NCBI GenBank assembly: GCA_006503535.1
Contig: QYRS01000005.1
Coordinates: 1,984,001 to 2,048,000 of the forward strand
Source of the DNA: Arthrinium phaeospermum
Taxonomy: Eukaryota > Ascomycota > Sordariomycetes > Amphisphaeriales > Apiosporaceae
Direction: 5' to 3'
Length of the DNA: 64,000 nucleotides
The notes under the pieces were generated by a model that saw nothing but the letters and a program-made list of their open reading frames with translations, made no database searches and was not told the DNA's origin. How positions within the stretch are numbered: position 1 is the stretch's first letter; every line of letters begins with the position of its first letter. The position numbers were made by a program, and so were the translations under genes. Of the stretch, positions 24,672 through 36,350 are shown in pieces.

Positions 24672-26640
24672 ATGCGCAAGCAGGACGTGGACTACTCCCT
24701 CTACCTGGTGACGGATTCGACCCCGGCCATCCTCGGCACCAAGGACATCTGCCAGGTCGTCGAGGCCGGTTTGAAGGGCGGCGTGACGTGTGTGCAGTAT
24801 CGCGACAAGAAGAGCGAGACCGGAGCCTTGATCGAAACGGCACGCAGACTGCATGCCATCACAAAGAAATACCATGTGCCGCTTCTGATCAACGACCGTG
24901 TGGACGTCGCCTTGGCCGTCGAGTGCGAGGGCGTACATATCGGCCAGGATGATATGAGTAAGTCCACTTCTTCTTTCGTGGGCTTCTTTCATGTCCGTTT
25001 CCCTCGGCCTCCCCCTCTCTAAAGCACAGGTGGTCCATGATGGCCATGAATGGGTCCAAGCTATAACGATAGTAATTACACATAAGTAATGGCTTGTATG
25101 TGAAACGAATGCTAACGTTTTATGTGGAACAGCGTTGGCGACTGCGCGGAAGAGTCTGGGCCAGGATGCCATCATCGGCGTTACGGTGAGCACTCTCGAG
25201 GAGCTGGACACAGCATGCCGTGGCGGTGCCGACTACGTGGGAATCGGAACCGTATTTGCTACGCCTACGTGAGACTTTCCCCCTTTCCTTGGGCGTACAC
25301 CCCTACCCTGTGACCAACTAAACAATTATGTCAACAGCAAGGATGACACCAAGCACATTATCGGCATAGAGGGCGTGCAGCAAATGCTCTTCTATCTCTC
25401 CTCGTCCAGGTCCAAGGTCAAGTCCGTGTGCATCGGCGGCATCAACGCCGCCAACGCCTCGCAGGTCATGTGGCAGAGCATGGCGAAGGAGAAGACGCTG
25501 GACGGCGTCGCGGTCGTGAGCGCCATCGTGGCGGCCGAGGACCCGGCGGTGGCGGCCCGGGACCTGGCGCGGCTCGTCAAGACGCCGCCGGCCTTTGCGA
25601 CGCACGTCCGGGCCGAGGAGCAGTACCGCTCCGCCGAGATCCTGGAGCGGGTGCCCGAGATCGTGCGGGCGGTGCACGAGAAGAAACCCCTGTCCCACAA
25701 CATGACCAACCTGGTCGTCCAGAACGTGGCCGCCAACGTCGCGCTCAACGTCGGCGCCAGCCCCATCATGGCCAACTACGGCGAGGAGGCCAAGGACCTC
25801 GCGGCTCTGGGGGGTGCGCTCGTCGTCAACATGGGCACGGTCACGCCCGAGGGGCTGGAGAACTACCTCAAGGCCATTAAGGCGTACAATGAGGCTGGGC
25901 AGCCTATCGTCTACGATCCAGTCGGGTAGGCGTTTTCCACTACTTCTGCACCTTAAACATTCACAGCTACTACCTACAGGAGAAATTTGATTTTGTGGCT
26001 AACGAAGACGAACATATAGAGCCGGCGCAACTGAAGTCCGCCGCTCCGCGACCAAGCGCATCCTGGGCGCGGGCTACATCGACGTGATCAAGGGCAACCA
26101 GTCCGAGATCGTGTCGTGCACGCCCGATGGCGCCCAGCTGCAACAGCGCGGCGTCGACAGCGGGCCAACGGGGACCGATTACGACGTGGCAAAGCTGAGC
26201 AGTGTGGTAAGTTACTATGGAGTTTTCATCATTTCTGAAATATGTGCTAACGCCAAGTCCAATAGGTGCGGGACCTGGCGACGCTGCGCAAGAACGTGGT
26301 GGTCATGACGGGGACGACGGACTACGTGACCAACGGCAAGACGGTCTACGCCGTCAGCAACGGCCACGAGTACCTGGGCATGGTGACGGGCACGGGCTGC
26401 TGCCTGGGCACGACCATCTCGGCCATGATCGCCGCCTACCCGCAGGACAAGCTCGCGGCCACCATTGCGGGCCTCCTCCACTACGAGATTGCCGCCGAGC
26501 TGGCGGCCGAGCGCGACGACGTTCGGGGCCCGGGCACCTTCGTCCCGGCGTTCCTGGACGAGCTGTACCGCATCCGCCTGGCGACGGTGCAGGGCGATCT
26601 GGCTTGGCTGAAGCGGGCGAACCTGTGGGTGGTGACTTGA
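24672..26640 (+). CDS. THI6: Bifunctional thiamine-phosphate synthase / hydroxyethylthiazole kinase
   Basis: Cytosolic enzyme of thiamine synthesis. The C-terminal half phosphorylates hydroxyethylthiazole and the N-terminal half joins it to HMP pyrophosphate to make thiamine phosphate. Exons are 24672-24957, 25133-25268, 25338-25925, 26020-26206 and 26266-26640, giving 523 aa with all phases matching. The ThiE half (residues 1-230) shows QYRDK, NDRVDVA, HIGQDDM and GIGTVFATPTK. The ThiM half (about 240-523) shows SHNMTNLVVQNVAANV, VVNMGT, YDPVGAGAT, VIKGNQSEI and VTGTGCCLG, which holds the expected catalytic Cys. Fusion of the two is usual in fungi. I started at ATG 24672 because the longer frame starts with GTG and the family normally begins just before DVDYSLYLVTDS. 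Intron 4 has a GCTAAC branch site. Confidence 0.95.
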
Positions 26641-26998
26641 TCCGGGTGCACATGAAAACCATTCGGCCGTAACCAACAGGCTTCCAGAGATAGCGTGTAG
26701 CTATGGCAACGGATGGGCGCAATGATATCAAAAAGTCGTGAACTATATGCGATAGATCGTATTTGGCAGCTATTAAGGGACCTTGCCTGACAGTAGAAAC
26801 CCCCTCCCCCACTTGATCCCAACAGTGGCGTATAATCTGTAACCTGCAACCCCACCATCCGCTAACCCGCTAACCCGCGACGACCCCTCCATCCACTCCG
26901 TTCGGCGTCTCTCCGACGAGTCAACAGCTTCGCATTTGGGTCTGAGCGACGGTAATCAAAACGATAGTACACTTGGGCGTTAGGGACGACTGCATGAT
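26641..26998. other. Intergenic region, THI6 to isochorismatase gene
   Basis: 358 bases with no gene. The right end carries a three-codon upstream reading frame, listed separately. Confidence 0.5.
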
Positions 26999-27002
26999 AT
27001 GA
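26994..27002 (+). promoter_or_regulatory. Minimal upstream ORF overlapping the first start codon
   Basis: ATG ATA TGA encodes only Met-Ile. Its stop overlaps the next ATG (26999) in an ATGA arrangement. Such a frame could lower initiation at 26999 and favour either reinitiation or the next in-frame ATG at 27131. The sequence is seen; the regulatory effect is inference. Confidence 0.4.
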
Positions 27003-28008
27003 TATTCTCGAGGTGCATACGACCTTTCATCCTTTCTCCTAGCAAACAACTTTCTTCCGCGACTATTCATCATCGTGTCCCCATAAGCCGTTTCCAGTGC
27101 AGCAGCAGCAGATACTCGTCCTCTGTCGCCATGTCGGACACCGTTACTCCTAGCCGGCGCATGAGTAAGTCTTTCATCTGTCAAAAACTCATCGTAGTAT
27201 TTGGATGCTAACAAATTCATCCGTAGAGCGGCCCGCTATCTTGTCAGTCACCGTTACTCCCACCCTCATGGAGAGTTCCATAGGAGATCTGGCGGCAAAG
27301 TGCTGACCCATAGCAGTGTATGCGACTTGCAGGACAAATTCCGCAACGCCATCTGGCAGTTTGACAAAATGTAAGAAAACCCCCAGGACTCGAGGGCGGG
27401 GGTGAGATGCCTTCCATACCTGGGTCATCCCGGCATGAGAAAGCCTATCTAATGGACCCCGACTAACAATATACGAATAACACAGCCTCCTGACCACGCA
27501 GAAAGTCCTCCGCGCGGCCGAGATTCTCCAGATCCCCGTCTACGCGACGACTCAGAGCGTCGCCAAGCTGGGCGGGACGGTGGCGGAGCTGGAGCCCCTG
27601 CTCAAGTCGGCGGTCTGCATCGAGGACAAGACGCGCTTCAGCATGTGGACGCCCGAGGTGCAGCGGCACTTTTCGCTGCAACAACAACAAGACACGGGCA
27701 AGTCCGAGGTCGTGCTCGTGGGCATCGAGAGCCACATCTGCATCACGCAGACGACGCTCGACCTCCTCGCCGAGGGCCACGCCGTCTACGTCCTCGCCGA
27801 CGCCGTCAGCAGCTGCAACCCCCAGGAGGTGCCCGTCGCGCTCGATCGCCTGCGCGCAGCCGGGGCCGTCGTCACGACGAGCGAGAGTTGGTTGTATGAG
27901 TGTATGGGGGATGCGGCGATTCCCGAGTTCCGCGATATTGCGAAGGTGGTCAAGGAGACTGGGGCGGATACTAAGACGGCGCTGGGTGGGTTGTTGAGCC
28001 GGATGTAG
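26999..28008 (+). CDS. Isochorismatase-family cysteine hydrolase
   Basis: Cysteine hydrolase of the isochorismatase/nicotinamidase fold (ISOC1/2-like); substrate not predictable. Exons are 26999-27164, 27227-27242 (only 16 nt), 27317-27370 and 27486-28008, giving 252 aa from the first ATG or 208 aa from ATG 27131. The triad is visible: Asp in VCDLQDKF, Lys in EDKTRFSMW and Cys in GIESHICITQT. The 16-nt exon is needed to join SRRMKRPAI to FVCDLQDKF; its donor is GTCAGT and its acceptor CCGTAG. The first 44 residues are rich in Arg and Ser and have no acidic residue, as in mitochondrial presequences, so two start sites could give mitochondrial and cytosolic forms. The second ATG gives the usual family length and would be the conservative choice. 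Confidence 0.88.
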
Positions 28009-29622
28009 GTTGTGTATACCGGGGCAGGGGTCTTCCCATCAGAGAGAGAATATAGAGTAGAGAAGGATAGATTGATAGTATGGATTCCATGTCAACCGTC
28101 ATGCTATTTTTTTATTCGCCATAATGCATACTTAGTGGCATGTGGTCAAGGTAAAACGGTCTTTGTTCATATATTCACATGGAAATTTGGCTCTACAGGC
28201 CTTTGGATATGAATAATAAATACTCAGCATAAGTCTCTCCAGTTGGTAGCTGTTTGTTTTGCGGACTTCAATGTACCCAAAGCTACTATTCATAGATCAT
28301 GGATTGCTGAAACCCCTTAACCCCTGTTTTAGCTATTACTTTCATTCCAGTATCATTAAGACCATACCCTATATTTCTAAGTCTTTGGCATTTCGACTAT
28401 CCTCTTTTCATTCAACTTCATTATTTCCAACCCTTAAACTGGTAGCCTCCCAGGTCAAAGAAACCAAGAACTCGTATGCTAGCTTCTCGTATGGCTTAGA
28501 TCTATGCCAGACGTGGGTATCGCGAAGGGCTTCGTTTGCGAACTTGAGTTTCATTGATAGCTCGTTCTGTACATCAATCGTCTCAGTAGAGGAAGCTTGT
28601 ATTAACGACAGTTAGCACTAGTCCCTATGATATAATAACTACTAGTGGCACTTACATTGATGACATGGTTACGGTAACGTTGCTCGTCGGAATATCGCCG
28701 AGGAGTAGGGTATCGCCCTCGGGGTTGACAAGGCGAAGAAGTGAATGCTTCATCTTAAATGGCTTGTAGTCTTGTTTGCCATCATCTGGGAAGTCCTGGT
28801 CCGGTCAACCAGCCTCAACCTCATCGTGGTTGGTTCCTTCTGAGGCAGTCCATGCACGCAGAACCCTCCCATGTGATGGGCTCGATACTGCCCCTTTCGG
28901 ATCTGTTGAATAAGCTGACAAACAAAGTGGTTGAGATGCTACCATTATGGTGCCACTGTGTGCGAGCGGAATCCATATGTATTCAACAGAGTGAAATAGA
29001 TGGAAGGCTAAGGTGGTGCTGATGTGCTTCTTGGTTTTGGGAGCCTGGGTTTTATCCACCAGCTTCCGGAACTTCCTCCGGTATTTTCTCCATGGTGTGC
29101 TTTCCCTCGGGCCTCTTCTTCAGAAGTGCGCTCTTTTGAACTTCCTCGAGACAGCTGGGTAGGTTGGGAACGTGTAACAGGTAGGTTTGGCCGGATTCGC
29201 CGACCATACGAAACCTGTCCACAGAGAAAATATGGCGTAGTCAAAGAACTCGCCGATCATTGCCAAGCGCTTCGAGAGCGAGCTGGTGGCGACATAATCA
29301 TGTTTCCGCTCGGCCTTGTCCATGAAGGCGACAAGCTGCTATTTTGCTGCAAGGGGGTGAGGTAACAATCGGATCGACGCCGTTCGCGCCGTCCTTGTGC
29401 CAATCCCTTGACATGTTTGGGGAATTGGCGATCGCCAGTAATTCGTTACTGACGGGGTTTCTCCGACCATCTCGTCAATAAGGGATGCAGTTCTTCTGAG
29501 ACCATGATACAATCCAATGCAAGTTCTTGTTAGGGACAAAGAGGGTTATGGGAATTATATAGGAAACATTGAGGCTTTCTCAAGAGTGTTCATGCTCATA
29601 TATTCATCTTATCCTAAGGGGG
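28009..29622. other. Intergenic region with possible coding remnants
   Basis: No gene is supported in these 1.6 kb. On the minus strand near 28665-28756 a short frame (MKHSLLRLVNPEGDTLLLGD and on) ends at a good GTAAGT donor, and near 28440-28600 another minus frame is coding-like, but I could not join them in phase. Further frames at 29024-29365 (+) match nothing I know. Confidence 0.35.
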
Positions 29623-31438
29623 TTACTTCATCTCCACGTCGCCATCCTCTGCATCATCATCATCACCTTCCTCATCTGGCAACCTGCCAGCCCCAAAGCG
29701 CCGCTCCCACCAAAGAGAGGGATCCCAATCGTCTACACACCCGCTCGCCCAGCGGCCCAACTCGGGCCTCGAGCAGAGCTGGTCCAGCACCGGACCGTCC
29801 GCGCCCACCAGCACGACCCAGTCGTCGTCCGAGCCCCGGCGGCGCGGCATGATGTTGACGAGGCCGTTCTCCATCACCCAGGGCTTCCGGACGAACCGGG
29901 GCCGGCCGTCGGAGCCGGTGCCGGGGATGCCGAAATCGAAGTCCGCGCCGGAATCCGCCAGGGAGCCGACCCTAACGCCCTGCTTGTGGCTCTGGAGGGC
30001 GCGCCGGCTGGCGACGGAGGTTTCCTGGGGCCGCTCGAAAGTCATGTAAAGGGCGAGGCGGTCCTCGATGCTGTCGGGCTGGATCTGGAGGAGGGACTGG
30101 CGGATCTGGTCCGCGCAGATGGCGATGGTGCCGAGTTGGGCGGGGCGAGCCGGGCCGCGCCATGCCCAGGGCATTTTGTCGTCTCGGGATGTACGATGTC
30201 GCGAAGTTTGAGGGTGACGACGGCCGCGTTGCTGGAGGCGTTGCCGAAGTAGTCCGGGGGCACCACGCCGTCCGAGTCCCGCAGGCGCCAGTCGATGGTC
30301 GTGGCGAAGGGGGCGGTCTGGTCGTAGTCGTCGGCGTTGAAGCGGGCGTGCCGGGCGCGGAGGAGCGAGACCCACACCAGGGCCGAGAGGACGTCGGTGG
30401 TGCTGAGGTACAGGTCCTCGAGGTCTAGGGATCCCATGATGTAGGCGAGGCAGTCGTCTCTCAGCGCGGCGATGGCCTTGGCGGGGAACTTGATGAGGCG
30501 GCTGCGGTCGCTCTGGGGATAGGGGAAGACCGGCTTGCTCTCGTCGAAGTCCAGTTCGGGGAAACGGCCATCGTCTTTCAGGTGATGCATGGCCTCGTAG
30601 TCAAACTCGCAGCGCTCGGCCAGATCCATGGGTTGCACGTAGGGTCGAATCTCTGTCTCAGGGGTTAGTACAGACCAGTCTATGAATGAAAAGCAGCTGG
30701 CTAATAATTCGGGGAGTTCGCGGTGTAGCCGCTAGGGCCTTCGCTGTAAAAGGGGAAAATGTACCTACCATTGATAGCGCTGGGGTTTCGGGTTCCGTTG
30801 GCGAACGTCTCTACGAACATGGAGATCGAGCGGCCATCTGCCACCACATTGTGGAAGGCGAAACAGAGCACCAAGCCGCCCGAGCCGAGGAAAGTCGCCT
30901 TCAGGGTGACGGCAGGGACCCAGTCTTCGTCCTTCCAGGAAATAGGGGCGATGCAGAAGTCCTTGCTCTTCCAGTGGGACACGGGCATGTTTCTATGGCA
31001 TAAATCGCCGTAGCTGTAGAACTCGGCGGCCTTCTTGTGGTAGCTGGCCTGGAACACGTCTTCGGTGATCTCGCGGGCAGCGGCCGTCTCTCCGTAGCGG
31101 ACCGTAATGGGGTCGCGCTCCTTGACATCATCGTTTCGGTCCGGCCCCACGCGGCCCGTCAGGTGCGGGTAGGCCTTGAAGGCCGTCTTGAGTCCCCGGC
31201 GTAGCGAGGAGGTGGCTTCGGCGCGTCTGGTCCTGTCTGGGAAATCGAAGATGAACATTCTTCGGGCGTAGTCTCTGGGCACTGTTGTTCATTCGTGTTA
31301 GTTTGGTGCGACTGTGACTTGGAGATACATGCGATCGGTGGGTGAGCAAGATTGCTTACCAGATTGGTCCATGTCAGATAAGCTGTAGACCAGCTTCTGC
31401 TGCTCCTCTGCCATGCTGTTGGTCTCCATCTCGGCCAT
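29623..31438 (-). CDS. BAHD/TRI101-type acyltransferase, frame broken and active site altered
   Basis: Member of the fungal transferase family (PF02458-like; trichothecene 3-O-acetyltransferase relatives) that moves acyl groups from CoA to alcohols or amines. Minus-strand exons are 31438-31360, 31281-30769 and 30652-29623. Junction phases fit, but the last exon changes frame between about 30175 and 30140: the upstream frame ends shortly after VTLKLRDIVHPETT and the expected helix AQLGTIAICADQIRQSLL follows in another frame. One extra base in the G4 run at 30142-30145 (or T4 at 30174-30177) would give 540 aa. The HXXXD site is AFHNVVADG: the catalytic His position is Asn and only the Asp remains. 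The C-terminal part has DFGIPGTG where DFGWG is expected. It may be inactive or a pseudogene; the break may be a sequencing error, the His change is less likely to be. Confidence 0.75.
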
Positions 31439-34437
31439 TCTGATACTTCTGAAGGTACCTGTTTCTGGTGCTGGGGGTGGTAAGAATGCCCAGTTGCGCC
31501 AAGTCCACCAAATGATTATTGCAGTTCACCAGGGACTACCCAACTTGAAGAGAGAAAATCCGGCCACACAGCGGTCGCAAAAACCTGTCTTTAGCCGAAA
31601 TCGATCTTGGTGTAAGTGTTATCGACCGTGAGCGACGCCGAAGAGTCGAAATGAGTCGGGGTCGTGTAGTGAACAGAAGTTGTTGGGATCTAGTACCAAT
31701 CTCGACCAAGAGAATCCAGCCACACAGAAGTCGTGACAACCTGTGTTTAGCCGAAAACGATTTTGATATAAGTGTTGTCGACTGCTAGCGATGTCGAAGA
31801 GTCGAAATGAGTCGGTGTTGCGTGGTGGACAGGAGTTGTTGTGGTCTAGTATCAACTTCGACCAAGATAATCCAGCCGCGCAAAGGGCGTAACGACTTGA
31901 TTTCAACCGAGCACGATCTTGGTCTTGGTATGATTGACAGATTCCGATTCCGAAGAGCTGAAAAGAGTCGGTTTTGTGCAATGCAGAAGTGCGTTTGGGT
32001 GCTTGGGAAGGTGCGACGCGCTCTTGAATGCGTTTCGAGGCGTTGAATTTCGGTGGAGGAGAATCGTCCAGAACTTGCTCATCAGCCGCCCTGCATTCAC
32101 ATTGCATTCACATTGAATTCTCGAGATAAAAAGAAGAAAGCCGGATTAGAGTTGTGAATTTATATGGCTATTGGTTTTGTATTCTCAGCTATTACGGTCA
32201 CAGTCGTCGCTGCCATCATGGTTTCAGTGTTATTCACCTTTGCTAATTATAGTGCTTGTATTCACACAAACAATCGGTAATAAAGTGAAGCATGGCCCCC
32301 ATTCCCATAGGTAACACTATTTCATATGCAATGGTTTTATAGCATATTGCTTCTTTGATTCGTGAGCCCTTCTTGCCTTTCTTTGTAGTGGACTTTTTGA
32401 TTTCAGTACACCTCACCTTATATAGGCACTCTTCATCCGATATGACTACTTGCGCTCACATGAACAACGTATGTAGAGAAAACGCCACCTTGATCATGAC
32501 ACTTCCATTATGCGTAGTGTCCCTAGCATCGTCGTAGATGCTTTCAAGTTGATTTGCGCCTGACTCACAGCCGTCTTCTGGGGTTTGTCAATCATTGCTG
32601 ATACATAACCCTGCGCCGACGTGATGAGAGCTCTGTTGATCCCGCTGGGTTGTATGAACCTGCATATAATCATCTTTGAGAGGGTTAGGTTCGATCCAAG
32701 CCAGTCTGGATCAGCACCCGGCCGATCGTCATCGCTGATTGTGATATCCAAACAGTTGGTATCGGGACAGCTAGCGGTACAATGGTTGGCCATAAGTAGC
32801 ATCCGAACCGGTAGGATAACTATTGATGGGATCATAACTGTTACTAAATCCAAGCCATGCCATCTGGAGTAAGCTGTTGGAAAGTGGTGTTTGCCAGATC
32901 TAGATATCCTAACGTTGGATGATAAGGGGCTTTTTCAAGTGATGGTATAACTCAAACATTGCCTTGGTTGTGTTGTCAGGGGAAACCCCCAGAAATCTTC
33001 CATATACAGGCAAAGTTTGCCGATGGTATGCCGGGCAGCTGGGACGTATAGAGTTGGCATTACGAACCTGCTTTCAGGGCTGGGTATTAGACTCTGTCCA
33101 ATGCATTTGCTGCATGTCATATGACAGCTAATCATCGGAACCACCCTGCTGGCTCTCGTCGCGGCGCGCGCAGGCTAGAGAACGTGGCCCCAAAGTCTAT
33201 CTCAATTTTTAGACTCTCTCTCATCTTAAATTCGAACCAGGCATGTACGCTGCGGCCGCATTTCAATAGCGTTGGTGAATCTCTTTCCAGGAGCAACAGT
33301 ATCATGTAATGTATCACGTGGTTGAGATGCTTTTTCAGGGTCTAAGGGGATCGGGATTTGAAATGGACGTTGGCAATTGGATGTGAGCGTATGCAGGTCA
33401 ACGCAAGAAGGGACTCCGGGATGGTTGGGTGGCGCAACAATTGCAGTCTGGCAGCGCACGGCGGTGACCAAATTATCGGGGGCTAGCTCGCAGCTACCGA
33501 TATAGGCGGACTTAGTGTAGCAAGGGGTTCTTCTTTAGGTAAGACGGAAGCAGGCCGGCCAATGGGACACGGCGCAATTACCAGAGCGTGGCATGATCAT
33601 GGTGCTGTGGTTCGGCTTTTAGGGGAGCAGAAAAAGTCATTGACGACCCCTAGGAATCTTTTTCTGCCACGCTGCGACGGTAGATGGGCGCAATGAGTGG
33701 GACGGACGGGCAATGTTCCTACAGTAGCAGACGCCGAGAGCCCGAGGACATCCACCCGCGAATGCGAATGTCAGGCATGTTCCGGCTAGCTTGTTGTGCT
33801 ACCTCCTAAGGCCCCGATCTAGATTTCATCTACTTGTACCTACAGATGGATCATGTACATGTCTTCCAGCCATGGATGCGACGGCATTGGAATTTTGGTA
33901 GAACATTAATAATAAACCTTCCGAGGTCCAACAAAGTATAATGTTTTCTTCCCCTTCCATTCAGCTGGCCTGAGTTCATCCAGCCCAGCATTGATCGAAA
34001 ATGCATGTAGTCAGCCCAGAAATAGGTAGTTTGGAAAATTTCAATGACTACTCGTAGAGAATGCGACCGCGAGTAGTTGTTGGACGGCAGAGAGAGTCTT
34101 CATTCGCTGCTTCGGCCGATCTTTGTCTGCATGTACTTTCAGAAACAGCATCCCCATCTTCCCGCGGCCCAGCCTCAAGTCAGCGAAAAGCCCCTCAACC
34201 CAGCACCCCGGTCGCTTTAGTTCTTTGGTCGTTTTGGCTGCTCGCTTTCTCGCTTTCCCCCACCGACCGGCCATTTACCACGTCGCCGGCTAATAATAAG
34301 TAATAGCATCAAACCGTCATCCTCTCTCACTTTTTTCCCTCTTTTGCTACATACACACACTTTCTCACCCAAAAAGTGTTTATACCAAAAAAAGCCACCC
34401 GTACTGAAGTTGAACCCAGCGAGCACATTGACCCACC
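31439..34437. other. Intergenic region, acyltransferase to HEM1
   Basis: 3 kb without a supported gene. The left end holds three tandem 156-bp units (listed separately) and an 11-bp direct repeat near 32090-32115. The middle is AT-richer and featureless. The last 350 bases are the CT-rich upstream region of HEM1. Confidence 0.45.
31547..31990. repeat. Three tandem 156-bp degenerate units
   Basis: Units start near 31547, 31703 and 31859; the shared AATCC-GCC-type mark recurs exactly 156 bases apart twice. Copies 1 and 2 are closest; copy 3 is more diverged and incomplete. As 156 is a multiple of three, a minus-strand frame (31619-32107) reads through all copies and repeats DSFRLF and AGFSWSRLVLDPNN-like stretches. 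A minisatellite or a tandemly copied coding fragment are both possible. Confidence 0.8.
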
Positions 34438-36350
34438 ATGGATACTGTTCTTCGACAGTCCAAGGCCATGTGCCCCTTCCTGAAGAAGACGTCCACCACC
34501 ACTCTTCGGGCTCTGTCCACCTCGGCTCGTCCCCAGCAGGCCTCGCCATGCGGCGGTACCATCTCCAAGCTGCAGCTGCTTGGCCAGCGCTGCCCCGTCA
34601 TGGGCAAGGCTCTTGCCATCCAGTCCTCGCGCGTCGGTGTTAACGCCCCCACGGCTGTCGCTGGAATGCGCAGCTTTTCCGGCCACACCAAGTCGGGCAA
34701 GGCCAAGATTCACACCAGTCGCCCCAACGAGGCCAGAGCCGTCGAGGCTCCTCTCTTGGCTGGTAAGTACATCTAATGGGATGTCTACCCCTTTTCAATG
34801 GCCTGACTAACGATGATTTCCTCATAGATCAACTTCCACCAGCTGCGCCCAAGAAGCAGGGCAATTCGAACCTGCCGGGCCAGCCGGCCAGCGACGACGC
34901 CAAGTTCAACTACGATGGCTTCTACCAGGCCGAACTCGACAAGAAGCACAAGGACAGATCCTACCGCTACTTCAATAACATCAATCGCTTGGCCCGGGAG
35001 TTTCCCCGCGCCCACATGGCGAACAAGGAGGATCGCGTGACTGTCTGGTGCGCCAACGACTACCTCGGCATGGGACGGAACTCCCAGGTCATCAAGGCCA
35101 TGCACGAGACCCTAGACGAGTATGGCGCTGGCGCTGGAGGTACGCGCAACATCTCCGGCCATAATAAGCATGCTGTAGAACTGGAGGGTACCATTGCCAA
35201 ACTGCACGCCAAGGATGCCGCCTTGGTCTTCAGCTCGTGCTACGTCGCCAACGATGCGACCCTTGCGACCCTCGGTAGCAAACTGCCCGACTGTGTGATT
35301 CTGTCGGACAGCCTCAACCACGCCTCGATGATCCAGGGTATCCGCCACTCGGGTACCAAGAAGATCGTCTTCAAGCACAATGATCTGGAGGACCTGGAGG
35401 CCAAGCTGGCCTCCTTACCCCTGCATGTGCCCAAGATCATTGCGTTCGAATCCGTATACAGCATGTGTGGCTCCATTGGCCCTATTGAGGCGATCTGCGA
35501 CCTTGCTGACAAGTACGGTGCCATTACCTTCCTCGACGAAGTCCATGCCGTCGGCATGTACGGGCCAACCGGTGCCGGTGTTGCCGAGCACCTCGACTTC
35601 GAAGCGCATCAACAGGGCAAGCCCCAAGGAACTATCATGGACCGCATTGACATCATCACCGGAACACTGGGCAAGGCGTACGGCTGTGTAGGTGGGTACA
35701 TTGCCGGAAGCGCCAAGTTCATCGATGTGATCCGGTCTCTGGCCCCTGGCTTCATCTTCACTACCTCTCTCCCTCCTGCGACAATGGCTGGCGCAAAGGC
35801 TGCTATTGAGTACCAGGTGGAGTACACTGGCGACCGTAGGCTCCAGCAGCTGCACACGCGTGCCGTGAAGGAGGCTTTGGATGCTCGCGACATCCCCGTC
35901 ATCCCCAACCCTTCGCACATTATCCCTGTCCTTGTGGGCAATGCTGAGCTTGCCAAGCAGGCCTCTGATATGCTCCTTGAGGACTACCAGATCTACGTGC
36001 AGTCTATCAACTACCCTACTGTCCCCGTTGGCCAGGAGCGTCTCCGCATCACGCCGACTCCTGGACACAAGAAGGAATACCGCGACGAGCTGGTCAATGC
36101 CATTGACGAGATCTGGACCAAGCTCGGCATTAAGCGCACCTCGGAGTGGGCAGCCGAGGGTGGCTTCATCGGTGTTGGTGAAAGCACCGGTGCTGCCGAG
36201 GAGCCTCTGTGGACTGATGAGCAACTCGGCATCAGCCACCAAGTCGCGAAGGAGATCAACGAGTCCAAGCCCGCTGGCCAAGGCTTCATCAACACTCTGC
36301 TTGAGCGCGAGACCCAGCAAGCGGCCGTGAGCGCTGCTGCCGCCGCCTGA
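34438..36350 (+). CDS. HEM1: 5-aminolevulinate synthase, mitochondrial
   Basis: PLP enzyme of the mitochondrial matrix that makes 5-aminolevulinate from glycine and succinyl-CoA, the first and committed step of haem synthesis. Exons 34438-34762 and 34828-36350 give 615 aa; the 65-nt intron has an ACTAAC branch site. Residues 1-80 are basic and Ser/Thr-rich, a mitochondrial presequence, and carry two Cys-Pro haem-regulatory-type motifs (MCPFLKK and RCPVMGK). The catalytic part shows [28 protein letters not shown] and [16 protein letters not shown], with the Lys that binds PLP. The C-terminus is Ala-rich. Length and order fit fungal ALAS. A long antisense frame on the minus strand is a codon-bias shadow. 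Confidence 0.96.

Noticed and set aside
24241..24700. Possible TPP riboswitch for THI6
   Set aside because: The conserved CTGAGA and helix partners are not seen upstream or in intron 1; fungal TPP switches are known in THI4 and NMT1 type genes.
29000..31440. Secondary-metabolite gene cluster around the acyltransferase
   Set aside because: No polyketide, peptide or terpene synthase, P450 or transporter lies nearby; neighbours are housekeeping genes.
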